A DNA stretch of 64,000 bases from AWTP1-13 sp036280295. Lineage in GTDB: Bacteria > Pseudomonadota > Alphaproteobacteria > Rhizobiales > Hyphomicrobiaceae. The notes under the pieces are model-generated. The model worked only from the letters and a program-made list of their open reading frames with translations. It searched no databases and was not told the DNA's origin. The DNA is taken from NCBI GenBank assembly GCA_036280295.1, contig DASURA010000148.1, forward strand, positions 1-64,000, written 5' to 3'. The translations under genes and the position numbers were made by a program. Below, one piece after another: positions 1-7,504 of the stretch (position 1 is its first letter; each line of letters opens with the position of its first letter).

Positions 1-304
1 GATGTCGAGCGAACCCGCTCCGGGCGTGGCTGTTCCCTGCCGACGCTCCCGACCTCGCGTGCGCGATACTGCGGGGAAATTCTTTGGCGCCGGTGGTCCG
101 CCAACTCCCGCTACTGAACCTGCCGCGCTGGGGCGCAGCAGGTCATGGGATGACCTACTGAGCGGCTCGTCGACGATCAGGAGGTCGGGGTCACCGCCTG
201 ATCCACCCGCGCGACGCCCGCGTTCTCGGCGGCGAGGGCCGCATTCATCTGCTGCCGGCGCTGGTCGAGGAGCTCCATGGTGGATACGCCCTGGGACACC
301 TCCT
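1..304 (-). other. Left edge without an intact gene; possible ABC-ATPase sliver
   Basis: No convincing complete gene is visible here. On the minus strand the short peptide PDLLIVDEP at 188..162 looks like an ABC-ATPase Walker B strand, followed in frame by LSR, which in RbbA-type ATPases lies a few residues further on. In another minus frame (about 266..180) a hydrophilic helix, MELLDQRRQQMNAALAAEN, precedes a stop. These may be the debris of an efflux locus, but the matches are very short and nothing flanking supports them. Confidence 0.25.
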
Positions 305-318
305 TTGACAAGGATCAA
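305..318. promoter_or_regulatory. FNR/FixK-type site upstream of the SPW gene
   Basis: TTGACAAGGATCAA matches TTGAY-N4-RTCAA exactly. If a regulator bound at -41.5, transcription would start near 353, leaving a leader of about 46 nt before the ATG at 399. Confidence 0.75.
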
Positions 319-398
319 AGCGCTCATTGCGAGCCGAGCCCAAGCGAAATCAACGCGGCCGGCTCCGACCGCGGGAATGTTCACGTATGGAGTGTGCC

Positions 399-746
399 AT
401 GAACGAATGGAGCAACGCCAAGCTCTGCGATATCGCGAACCTTGTCCTCGGCCTCTTTTTGGTGCTGTCGCCTTGGATTGCGGGATATTCCGGACAACCG
501 GCGCAGAATGCGGTGATTAGCGGCCTGGTGATTGCGGGTCTGTCGATTGCCGCGCTTGCAGCCTTCGCCCAATGGGAGGAATGGCTTAACCTCCTGCTGG
601 GCCTTTGGGTGCTGGCGTCGCCCTGGGCGCTCGGATTCCAGGGAACCACGGCAGCAACGGTGCATATCGGAGTCGGCATCCTGGTCGCCGCGCTTGCCGC
701 AATCGAGATGTGGCTGACCCAGCGGATGACCCACGTTCGCCATTGA
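399..746 (+). CDS. SPW-repeat integral membrane protein
   Basis: This 115-residue hydrophobic protein carries two copies of the SPW signature: LSPWIAGYSG around residues 23-32 and ASPWALGFQG around residues 73-82. Each copy sits between predicted membrane helices, giving four helices, the layout of the SPW-repeat family (PF03779). The molecular function of the family is not known. The ATG at 399 is preferred over the in-frame upstream ATG at 327 because the mature family begins with a short polar stretch (MNEWSNAKLCD) before the first helix, and because an FNR-type site at 305-318 predicts a transcript starting after 327. The gene stands alone, followed by about 480 bp without a recognised gene. 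Confidence 0.8.
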   Translation: MNEWSNAKLCDIANLVLGLFLVLSPWIAGYSGQPAQNAVISGLVIAGLSIAALAAFAQWEEWLNLLLGLWVLASPWALGFQGTTAATVHIGVGILVAALAAIEMWLTQRMTHVRH

Positions 747-1226
747 GCGAGGCCCGCGCCTCGGGGACCGGGGGCCAAAGCAAGCGAACTCCTCAGATGC
801 CGGAGGTCCGTGAGAGCGGAGGTGCTGCTCTCGGCACAGCCGCGAGCAATGAGGAGCAGAAATGCCGCCCCAGGCGTGGATGCGGGCGATCGCCTGGGCG
901 AGAAGCGGCGCGGCAGAACGGACGTCCAGCTTGTTCAAGGCGCCCCCGCCTCCCCAGCCGGAAAGGCGGCGAGCCTTCGGTGACAATGAGTCGATCGGTG
1001 GTCGGATCAACCCCGGTTAGGCGGGCTCGCAGCAAGGTCCTGACTAACCTCAGATGGCGTGGGCCGCGCGAACAGCGCGAGGGAGCCCAATCCGACTGAT
1101 CCGACGACCAGTGAACATTGAGAACGATCAAACCTGCTAGCGCCGTTCTCTGCCAACCCATGCGGGGGCCTGCGGGAGGGAGCGGACGCTGTCGATTGAA
1201 TTTGGCAACTGGGCCTGAGGTTGGCC
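747..1226. other. 480-bp gap without a recognised gene
   Basis: Open frames exist on both strands, but none gives a recognisable product or has a good start. The only clear element is the near-consensus FNR-type site at 1118-1131 that precedes the next gene. Confidence 0.5.
1118..1131. promoter_or_regulatory. Variant FNR/FixK-type site (TTGAG half)
   Basis: TTGAGAACGATCAA differs from the consensus at one position. The predicted start is near 1166, 61 nt before the ATG at 1227. The paralogous gene at 59401 has the same variant left half (TTGAGCAGGATCAA). Confidence 0.5.
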
Positions 1227-1442
1227 ATGAGACTCAGGCTGAGCTATCGAAAGAGGGAGCCGTGCGCAGGAGTGCATGTCATCGATGCGGAGACCTTCGG
1301 TCGCGCGTTTGCCGAGATGTGGACGCTGATGCAGGACCGGCGCCTGCAGAAGACCACCAGCATTGGCGCCTTGATGGAGGTCCTCAACGAGGATCTGGTC
1401 GACGAGCTTAACGGAGCGCAGATCGGACTGGAGGAGCTGTGA
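1227..1442 (+). CDS. Small conserved protein, paralogue of the 59401 gene
   Basis: This 71-residue soluble protein belongs to a family I do not recognise. Its C-terminal half is nearly identical to the protein at 59401-59625: both contain QDRRLQKTTSIGALME, and the DNA is identical over 36 nt (1344-1379 against 59527-59562). The N-terminal halves differ more, although both keep FGRAFA followed by a Trp. The ATG at 1227 aligns with the paralogue's start; a TTG two codons upstream (1221) is possible. The stop overlaps the GTG start of the following membrane protein by 4 nt (GTGA), so the two are probably translationally coupled and their products may work together. A variant FNR-type site lies 96 bp upstream. 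Confidence 0.7.
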   Translation: MRLRLSYRKREPCAGVHVIDAETFGRAFAEMWTLMQDRRLQKTTSIGALMEVLNEDLVDELNGAQIGLEEL

Positions 1443-2008
1443 AGGTGCGCGGCCCGGGAGCGCGGCCGACCGAACAAGCCGACCGGGCCACCATAGAGGT
1501 GCGCGTCCACGAGGTTGGGCAGCTCTTCAACTCCCTCGACCCGTCGCCTTTTGCCGAACGCGATCTGGACGACGACGCAGAGGCCTACCTCGTCGGCTGG
1601 GCGCGCGAGGTCGACGCGAGGGGGCCGTTCCGGATCCTGGTCCACCTGCCGGCCGTCGAAGCCGACACGGCCGGGCAGCGCGAGCTGGGCGCTGCCATCG
1701 GCCACTACTTCGCATACCGGGCTGGCATGCTGGAACGCGACTTGAGCGACCTCTTCCGAACCGGCTGGCGCTCTCTTGCCATTGGGGTGGCGGTGCTCTC
1801 GGCGTCGATCGCGTTGAGTCAGGCCGTGCGCACGGCGCTTCCGGACTCGGGCCTGGCCCGGCTGGTCGCGGAGGGCATCATGATCTTCGGCTGGGTCGCG
1901 AACTGGCGCCCCGCCGAAATCCTGCTCTACGACGTGTGGACCGCGCGTCGACGCCTCGACCTCTACCGGCGCCTCGCCGACGCTCAGGTGGAGCTGAGGC
2001 CATTCTGA
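1439..2008 (+). CDS. Conserved membrane protein of unknown function, coupled to upstream small protein
   Basis: This 189-residue protein has an acidic N-terminal cytoplasmic-looking domain (about residues 1-100) with RILVHLPAVEA, which could form a beta strand. Two hydrophobic segments follow, near residues 114-133 (SLAIGVAVLSASIALSQAV) and 142-160, then a basic C-terminal tail. The GTG start at 1439 overlaps the previous stop (GTGA), which fixes the start and implies coupled translation. I do not recognise the family. The pairing with the small protein upstream suggests a two-component unit, perhaps a membrane anchor for it; this is inference from gene order only. The other paralogue at 59401 lacks such a partner. 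Confidence 0.65.
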   Translation: MKVRGPGARPTEQADRATIEVRVHEVGQLFNSLDPSPFAERDLDDDAEAYLVGWAREVDARGPFRILVHLPAVEADTAGQRELGAAIGHYFAYRAGMLERDLSDLFRTGWRSLAIGVAVLSASIALSQAVRTALPDSGLARLVAEGIMIFGWVANWRPAEILLYDVWTARRRLDLYRRLADAQVELRPF

Positions 2009-2147
2009 CGATCATTGGCGCCGCAGTCAGCGCGGCGGCGGATGCTCCTCGGCATCTGCCCCTGCAGCCCGGAGCCTGGACGCGCGGACCTTATTTCAAG
2101 GCCGTGCGAAGAAGGCGGTACGGGAGCCCCGACAGGACAAAGATGCC

Positions 2148-2630
2148 TCAAGCCGCGCTGACAGCTGTGGTGCGACCCAATTGCCACCCCAGTGGGCGGT
2201 CAGCCGCTTCGCTGTGGCGCGGGAGATCTTGAGGTTCTGCAAGGGTCTCGACATCGTCGATGGCTTGCTGAACCAGAGAGCGTAGCTCGCGGGTGGTCCA
2301 CATCAAGTCGACATCGTTGATTGTTCCGATCGTGGCATCTGGATCCACTGCCGAGATGTCGACGTGACCTTCCTCACGCTGCTGAACGACCACGTTGCAG
2401 AGCAGAATGGAACCAATGTTGTCGTTGGCCTGGATAGCTCGGTGAGCCAACGGCAGGCTGCAGGCGCTGAGGATGAGGTAGGGACGGAAATCGGCCGTGA
2501 GATATCTCCTCAAGGGATCACGCAGGTCGATTTCAGCCAGGATTTTGAGGTGATGGGCTTCGAGGGCCTGCCTTGTGGCGCCGACGGCATCCTCGAAATT
2601 CGTCCGCACGGACTTGGAGAAGTAGTGCAT
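2148..2630 (-). CDS. DUF302 domain protein
   Basis: This is a 160-residue soluble protein. Its N-terminal MHYFSKSVRTNFEDAVGATR and central AHHLKILAEIDLR match the DUF302 family, whose members adopt a small alpha/beta fold of unknown activity. The later segment LPLAHRAIQANDNIGSILLC and the C-terminal helix TRELRSLVQQAIDDV complete the usual pattern. The internal Met at 2630 is chosen because family members begin M-x-Y/F-x-x-K; the ORF extends eight codons further to 2654. It converges on the preceding gene, with 140 bp between stops. A near-consensus FNR-type site lies 109 bp upstream, and DUF302 genes are common in low-oxygen regulons. Confidence 0.8.
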   Translation of the reverse strand: MHYFSKSVRTNFEDAVGATRQALEAHHLKILAEIDLRDPLRRYLTADFRPYLILSACSLPLAHRAIQANDNIGSILLCNVVVQQREEGHVDISAVDPDATIGTINDVDLMWTTRELRSLVQQAIDDVETLAEPQDLPRHSEAADRPLGWQLGRTTAVSAA

Positions 2631-2738
2631 GTGTACCTCCGCGCGATTGGGCAATCCGCATCGGCACCAGCATGGGTTGACAGCGGCTTGGCGAGCCGAG
2701 GCGAATATCCCTCCTAGAGCACATGAGGGCGGGCGGCG

Positions 2739-2752
2739 TTGATGTGGCTCAA
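2739..2752. promoter_or_regulatory. Variant FNR/FixK-type site
   Basis: TTGATGTGGCTCAA has one mismatch in the right half. Its position suits the DUF302 gene on the minus strand (predicted start near 2704). Confidence 0.4.
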
Positions 2753-3045
2753 TCTCTTGCGTGTAGGCCGATGTGGTCGGGACAACGCCGGCAGCGCCCC
2801 TGAACCAGCGAGGGCTGAAGCAGCGAGGCGCCGGTTGATCGATCGCTTCAGCAACAGGAGTGCTTTGCTACATGTGCGTGCGGGGGGATGCTGCCAATGC
2901 ACGCCCTCTTTCCTTCCTGCGCGCACCGGCTGCTGTATCGTCAGGCGAGCGGCGGCCCAAGAAGCGATGGTGGAAAACCCAGGTACCCGGCCATTGCGCC
3001 GGGAAAATCTGTGTCGACCCCGCCGCAGCCCGGATCGACAGGTAC

Positions 3046-3059
3046 TTGATCGAGATCAA
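3046..3059. promoter_or_regulatory. FNR/FixK-type site upstream of the GH65 operon
   Basis: TTGATCGAGATCAA is a perfect palindromic consensus. Activation at -41.5 predicts a start near 3094, which is downstream of the ATG at 3088 and 45 nt upstream of the ATG at 3139. It therefore favours 3139 as the GH65 start. Confidence 0.75.
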
Positions 3060-3138
3060 TGTTTGTTGCTGCGATGAGCTGACGCTGATGGTGGCAGAAA
3101 AACTGGGTGGCGTGGTGGCGTTTGATTGCCCAACTCGC

Positions 3139-5448
3139 ATGACTGGCCTTGTGCTTTGGCCTCCGGGTGCCGACCCGGGATGGCTCCTGATCGAAGATGG
3201 CGTGGATCCAGCGCGCGAGCGCGAGGTCGAATCCCTGTTTGCTATCGGCAACGGCTATCTCGGAACCAGGGCCTCGATCGGCGAAGGCGGCAGGTTCTCG
3301 CACCCCGCGACCTTCATCGCCGGTATCTACCTTGCAGATGGCGGACTGGGACCCAGGCTTGCCGTGCTTCCGGACTGGTTGCACGTCGAGATCGCGGTGG
3401 AGGACCAACCGCTGTCACTCGATGCCGGCCGCGTGCTCTCGCATCGGCGAGCCCATGACCTGCGCCGGGGTATTCTCTGGCGGGAATGGCGACAGGAGGA
3501 TCCGAGCGGACGCATCACGCGGCTGGTCTGCCAGCAGCTAGCGTCCCTTGCTGATCGGCACCTGCTGCTCCAATCGCTGGCGATAACGGCCGAGAACTAC
3601 GCAGGGAAGATCGGCCTCACTGCGCGTCTCGGTCCTTCGCAAGCAGTGCGCACGGACGTAGAACGCGGTCGGCCTGAGTCAGGGGCCCTGGTGATGCACA
3701 TCTCCGGCAAGGAAGTTGCGATCGCTGCGGCATCGGAACTGCAGGGCGCGGCTGCCTCGATGCCAGCCGGTCGCGAGGCGGGAGTCCAGCACGGCGAGGA
3801 ACGATGGTCGTGGGAGGCGGGCCTCGGCGAGACGGTCCACCTCGGTCGCATTCTTGCTGTCTACACCTCACGCGACGTTGCAAGTCCCGTCAAGGCGGTG
3901 TGCGACCATCTCGTCTCGACGCGTGCGCGGGGCCTTCGAGCAGCCACGGGAGCCCATGTCGATGCATGGCGGCGCAAATGGGAAGCCGCCGACGTCCGGA
4001 TCGTGGGAGACGAGAGGGCGCAACGCGCGCTCCGGTTCGCGATTTATCACCTCATCGCGGCGGCCAATCCTGCCGACGAGCATGTTTCGATCGGTGCACG
4101 CGGTCTGACTGGAGAGGCGTATCGCGGCCATGTGTTCTGGGACACCGAGATCTACATGCTGCCGTTCTACGTGTTCACCGATCCACCGGCGGCTCGGGCA
4201 CTGCTCATGTACCGCTACCACACGCTGGATGCGGCACGGCGCAAGGCCAAGGCGCAGGGCTATGACGGTGCTCTTTATGCGTGGGAGTCGGCCGACACCG
4301 GCGACGAGGTAGCACCACAGAGGGTTGTCGCACCCGACGGGCGCCTGGTGGTCATTCGCACAGGTGAGCGGGAGCATCACATCAGCGCCGACGTTGCCTA
4401 CGGCGTCTGGCAGTATTGGCACGCAACCGGCGATGATGCCTTCATGGTGTCCGCGGGCGCCGAGATCCTCATCGAAACGGCACGCTTCTGGGCAAGCCGG
4501 GCGCAAGTTGAGCCCGATGGCCGCGCGCACATCCGGCAGGTCATCGGTCCTGATGAGTACCACGAGCTGGTGGATGACAATGCCTACACGAACGTGATGG
4601 CCGCCTTGAATTTGGAGCGTGCCGCCGATGCCGCAGCCATCCTCAGCCGCGAGCAGCCGGACCATTGGCAGCGGCTGGGAGCACGACTGGGCATTGCAGA
4701 GAACGAACCCCGCAGCTGGCGCGCTCTGGGGGGGAAGTTGGTGACGGGCTTCGATGCTGCGACCAAGCTCTTCGAGCAGTTTGCCGGTTATTTCCAGCTC
4801 GAGGAGATCGATGCAACGGCACACCAGGATTGCCCCACGCCGATAGATGTGTGTCTCGGTGCGGAGCGGGTCGGCCGGTCGAAGGTCATCAAGCAGGCGG
4901 ATGTGGTGGCGCTGAGCGCGCTGCTCTGGGAAAGATGGCCGGTCGCCGTGCACGAGGCCAACTTCCGGTACTACGAGCCTCGTACCGCGCATGGCAGCTC
5001 ACTGAGCCCCGCCCTGCACGCCCTCGTCGCCGCTCGCCTTGGGGATGCGGCGCGTGCGCAGGACTATTTCCGCCAGGCTGCGGAGATCGATCTGGCAAAC
5101 AACATGGGCAATGCCGCCGGCGGCGTGCACATGGGCGCACTAGGCGGCCTGTGGCAGGCGGCAGTGTTCGGTGCTGCCGGCCTGCAGATGCGGGAGGACG
5201 GCATTGCCGTCGACCCGCATCTGCTTCCCGGGTGGGCCGAGCTGGCATTTCCGGTGCAATGGCAGGGACGGCTGTTGCGCCTGCGGTTTGCAGCCGATCC
5301 GAGGCGGATCGAGGTGGCGGTGGAGAAGGGGGACGAGCTGGCTGTGGCCGTGATCGGCGGGCCCGTCTGTTGCGTGCGTGGCGGCCAGTGTTTCACGTTA
5401 CAGGGCGGCAGCTCGGGGTGGGGCAACTGGAAGGAGGTCGGGCGATGA
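3139..5448 (+). CDS. Glycoside hydrolase family 65 disaccharide phosphorylase
   Basis: Members of this family phosphorolyse alpha-glucosides such as trehalose, maltose or kojibiose to beta-glucose 1-phosphate plus glucose. The 769-residue protein has the usual family length. Seen in order are the N-terminal SLFAIGNGYLGTRASIGEGG, the central HVFWDTEIYMLPFY (around residue 333), the GPDEYHE motif whose Glu (about residue 473) is the family's general acid, the phosphate/substrate motif KQADVV, and a GGVHMGALGGLWQA stretch near the C-terminus. The ATG at 3139 is preferred to 3088 from the FNR-type site upstream. The stop overlaps the next start (ATGA). A beta-phosphoglucomutase-like gene two genes downstream, the usual partner, could convert the product to glucose 6-phosphate. 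The exact disaccharide cannot be told from sequence alone. Confidence 0.88.
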   Translation: MTGLVLWPPGADPGWLLIEDGVDPAREREVESLFAIGNGYLGTRASIGEGGRFSHPATFIAGIYLADGGLGPRLAVLPDWLHVEIAVEDQPLSLDAGRVLSHRRAHDLRRGILWREWRQEDPSGRITRLVCQQLASLADRHLLLQSLAITAENYAGKIGLTARLGPSQAVRTDVERGRPESGALVMHISGKEVAIAAASELQGAAASMPAGREAGVQHGEERWSWEAGLGETVHLGRILAVYTSRDVASPVKAVCDHLVSTRARGLRAATGAHVDAWRRKWEAADVRIVGDERAQRALRFAIYHLIAAANPADEHVSIGARGLTGEAYRGHVFWDTEIYMLPFYVFTDPPAARALLMYRYHTLDAARRKAKAQGYDGALYAWESADTGDEVAPQRVVAPDGRLVVIRTGEREHHISADVAYGVWQYWHATGDDAFMVSAGAEILIETARFWASRAQVEPDGRAHIRQVIGPDEYHELVDDNAYTNVMAALNLERAADAAAILSREQPDHWQRLGARLGIAENEPRSWRALGGKLVTGFDAATKLFEQFAGYFQLEEIDATAHQDCPTPIDVCLGAERVGRSKVIKQADVVALSALLWERWPVAVHEANFRYYEPRTAHGSSLSPALHALVAARLGDAARAQDYFRQAAEIDLANNMGNAAGGVHMGALGGLWQAAVFGAAGLQMREDGIAVDPHLLPGWAELAFPVQWQGRLLRLRFAADPRRIEVAVEKGDELAVAVIGGPVCCVRGGQCFTLQGGSSGWGNWKEVGR

Positions 5449-6287
5449 CATCCCCTAAGACCGTGCTGGTTCCTCTCGACGGCTCCGCGCATGCAACGGC
5501 GGCGCTCCCGGTCGCGCGCGGCTTTGCCGAGTTGCTACATGCGACCATGGCTGTTCTTCATGTCAGCGATGATGCTTTGGCGCCCACTGCGCTCGTTGAG
5601 CGCATGAAGCTTTCGGGTGGGGACATCCATGGGTGCGTGGTCGAGCAGCGCTCGGGGGCGGCCGCGGCGGCGATCGTGGAAGAAGCCGGGAAGCGACACG
5701 CCGCCATGATCGTCATGTGCCCGCAGATCCGAACGGACCTGCCCTCGCGCGCGCTGGGCAGCGTGGCCGCAGCCGTGCTGTGCGCAGCGCCGTGTCCGGT
5801 TGTGCTTGTCCCGCCTGTCCGGGGCCAGCAGAGCTGGGCATTGCACCGGCTGCTCGTTCCCCATGACGGCACGCCGACGAGCGCCGCGGCGATGGGGCCC
5901 GCGACCGAGTTTGCGGCAATGGCCGCGGCGGAGCTTGTCGTGTTGCACGTGGCGACACCGGGTATTGAGCCCCCCACGGAGCCTGGGACATTGGTATCCC
6001 CCCGCTATGTCGACCAGCCCCAGCATGAGTGGCCGGCCTGGGCGCAGGAGTTTCTCGACAGGTTGCGTGCGGTCGGAGGGGCAAGGAACGGCATCGACGT
6101 CCGCCTTGCCGTCGCTCGAGGGGATGCCGGCGCGGCCATCCTCGATTTCGCGAGGGAGAGCGATCTCATCGTTATGGGCTGGCGCGGGGTAATCGAACCT
6201 GATCGTGCGCGGACCATGCAGCGCGTCATCCGCGACGCCGTGTGTCCGGTGATCGTCTTCCGGTTGGGCCTTGCTGATCATGGGTAG
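5445..6287 (+). CDS. Tandem universal stress protein (two UspA domains)
   Basis: The 280-residue protein holds two UspA folds. Domain 1 (about residues 1-140) starts TVLVPLDGSAHATAALPVA and ends CPVVLVP. Domain 2 (about 148-275) starts RLLVPHDGTPTSAAAM and contains DLIVMGWRG followed by a CPVIVF end strand. In domain 2 the ATP-binding G-2x-G-9x-G-S/T loop is degenerate, so nucleotide binding is uncertain. The ATG overlaps the GH65 stop and is preceded by AAGGAGG, so the start is secure. Stress proteins of this type are typical members of low-oxygen regulons. It lies inside the sugar phosphorylase operon, 8 nt before the HAD-archease gene. Confidence 0.85.
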   Translation: MTSPKTVLVPLDGSAHATAALPVARGFAELLHATMAVLHVSDDALAPTALVERMKLSGGDIHGCVVEQRSGAAAAAIVEEAGKRHAAMIVMCPQIRTDLPSRALGSVAAAVLCAAPCPVVLVPPVRGQQSWALHRLLVPHDGTPTSAAAMGPATEFAAMAAAELVVLHVATPGIEPPTEPGTLVSPRYVDQPQHEWPAWAQEFLDRLRAVGGARNGIDVRLAVARGDAGAAILDFARESDLIVMGWRGVIEPDRARTMQRVIRDAVCPVIVFRLGLADHG

Positions 6288-6295
6288 CACCGGCC

Positions 6296-7468
6296 ATGGT
6301 TACCATCGATGTCAAGCAATTCGGCGCCTTCATCTTCGACCTCGACGGCGTGATCACTGAGACGGCATCGCTCCACGCCCGCGCCTGGCAGCAGCTGTTT
6401 GATGAATTTCTCGGCCAGCATTCGAGGCAAACTGGCGCTGCATTCGTACCCTTCGACCCCGAAGTCGACTATCGCCGCAATGTGGACGGCAAGTCGCGTC
6501 TCGACGGCATCTTGAGCTTTCTCGCCGCGCGGAGCATCGACGTGCCTGCGGGCGAGCCACGGGACCAGCCGGAGCAGGCAACGGCGCACGGGCTTGCCAA
6601 CCGCAAGGACCGCTACTTTGTCGAGCTCCTGGCGCACGCGGGCGTACAGCTGTTCGACTCTGCCTTGGCTCTTCTCCGGGAGGCCCGCGGACGCGGCGCG
6701 CGCATTGCCGTCGCTTCCTCCAGCCACCACTGCGCGGAGATCCTTGGGGCCGTTCGCCTGACGGCATTCTTCGATGCGCGCGTCGATGGCCACGACCTTG
6801 ACCGTCTGGCCCTACGCGGCAAGCCGGCTCCCGATATCTTTCTGGAAGCCGCGCGGCGCCTCGGCGTGGCGCCGGCATGGGCGGTGGTGTTCGAGGATGC
6901 CGCTGCCGGCGTCGCTGCGGGACGCGCCGGCGGCTTCGGCCTCGTGATCGGGGTCGGGCGCGGAGCGCATGCTGCCGCGCTCATGGAAAGCCACGCCGAC
7001 CATGTCGTGGCCGACCTCAGCGAGGTACGCCTGGAGGGCACCCATGTGCCGGCGGCGCGGTGGGAGCACTTCCCGCATGACGCCGACATCGGTGTGCGCG
7101 GCTGGGGGCCTACGATGGCGGCTGCCTTCGAGCAGGCGGCGCTGGCGCTCACCGCGGTCGTCACGGATCCCGCTCACGTCGCGTCGCGACAGTCCGTCAG
7201 TGTCGCCTGCGAGGCGCCGTCGGCCGAGTTGCTGCTCGTCGACTGGCTGAACGCGGTGGTGCTCAGGATGGCGACCGACGATCTGGTGTTCGGCGCCTTC
7301 GAGGTGGCGATCTCCGGCACCCGCCTCAATGGCCGCGCACTGGGTGAGCCCATCGATATTGCGCGTCACCAGCCCGCGGTCGAGGTGAAAGGCGCGACGC
7401 TGACGGCACTCAAGGTCGCCGAGCAGCCGGACGGCAGCTGGTGCGCGCAGTGCGTGGTCGATGTATAG
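6296..7468 (+). CDS. Fusion of beta-phosphoglucomutase-type HAD hydrolase and archease
   Basis: Two unrelated domains lie in one 390-residue protein. Residues 1-245 form a HAD phosphatase/mutase of the beta-phosphoglucomutase family: motif I FDLDGVITE (Asp15, Asp17), motif II VASSSHH, motif III RGKPAPDIF, motif IV VFEDAAAGVAAG. Residues about 255-390 are an archease: HFPHDADIGVRGWG at its start, then LLVDWLNAVVLRM, GEPIDIARH and VEVKGATLTALKV. Archease activates RtcB RNA ligase by promoting GTP-dependent guanylylation. The architecture matches its neighbours: GH65 upstream is the usual partner of the mutase, and rtcB lies 36 nt downstream. I see no stop or frameshift between the domains. Whether the mutase half still converts glucose 1-phosphate is inferred from conserved motifs. 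Confidence 0.87.
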   Translation: MVTIDVKQFGAFIFDLDGVITETASLHARAWQQLFDEFLGQHSRQTGAAFVPFDPEVDYRRNVDGKSRLDGILSFLAARSIDVPAGEPRDQPEQATAHGLANRKDRYFVELLAHAGVQLFDSALALLREARGRGARIAVASSSHHCAEILGAVRLTAFFDARVDGHDLDRLALRGKPAPDIFLEAARRLGVAPAWAVVFEDAAAGVAAGRAGGFGLVIGVGRGAHAAALMESHADHVVADLSEVRLEGTHVPAARWEHFPHDADIGVRGWGPTMAAAFEQAALALTAVVTDPAHVASRQSVSVACEAPSAELLLVDWLNAVVLRMATDDLVFGAFEVAISGTRLNGRALGEPIDIARHQPAVEVKGATLTALKVAEQPDGSWCAQCVVDV

Positions 7469-7504
7469 GCGCCGACGCGAACCGCCTGTTGGAAGGAGGT
7501 CGCC

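Larger units (their letters stand above)
2631..3138. other. Divergent regulatory region between DUF302 and GH65 genes
   Basis: About 500 bp holds two FNR-type sites (2739-2752, one mismatch; 3046-3059, exact) and no recognisable coding sequence. The GH65 reading frame is open back to 2860, but its translation upstream of 3139 resembles no GH65 N-terminus. Confidence 0.6.

Noticed and set aside
2..520. Plus-strand 172-codon frame at the left edge
   Set aside because: Low-complexity Arg/Pro/Ser composition, overlaps the SPW gene in another frame and the operator at 305.
2860..3138. N-terminal extension of the GH65 protein
   Set aside because: The translated extension resembles no GH65 protein and includes the perfect FNR-type operator at 3046.
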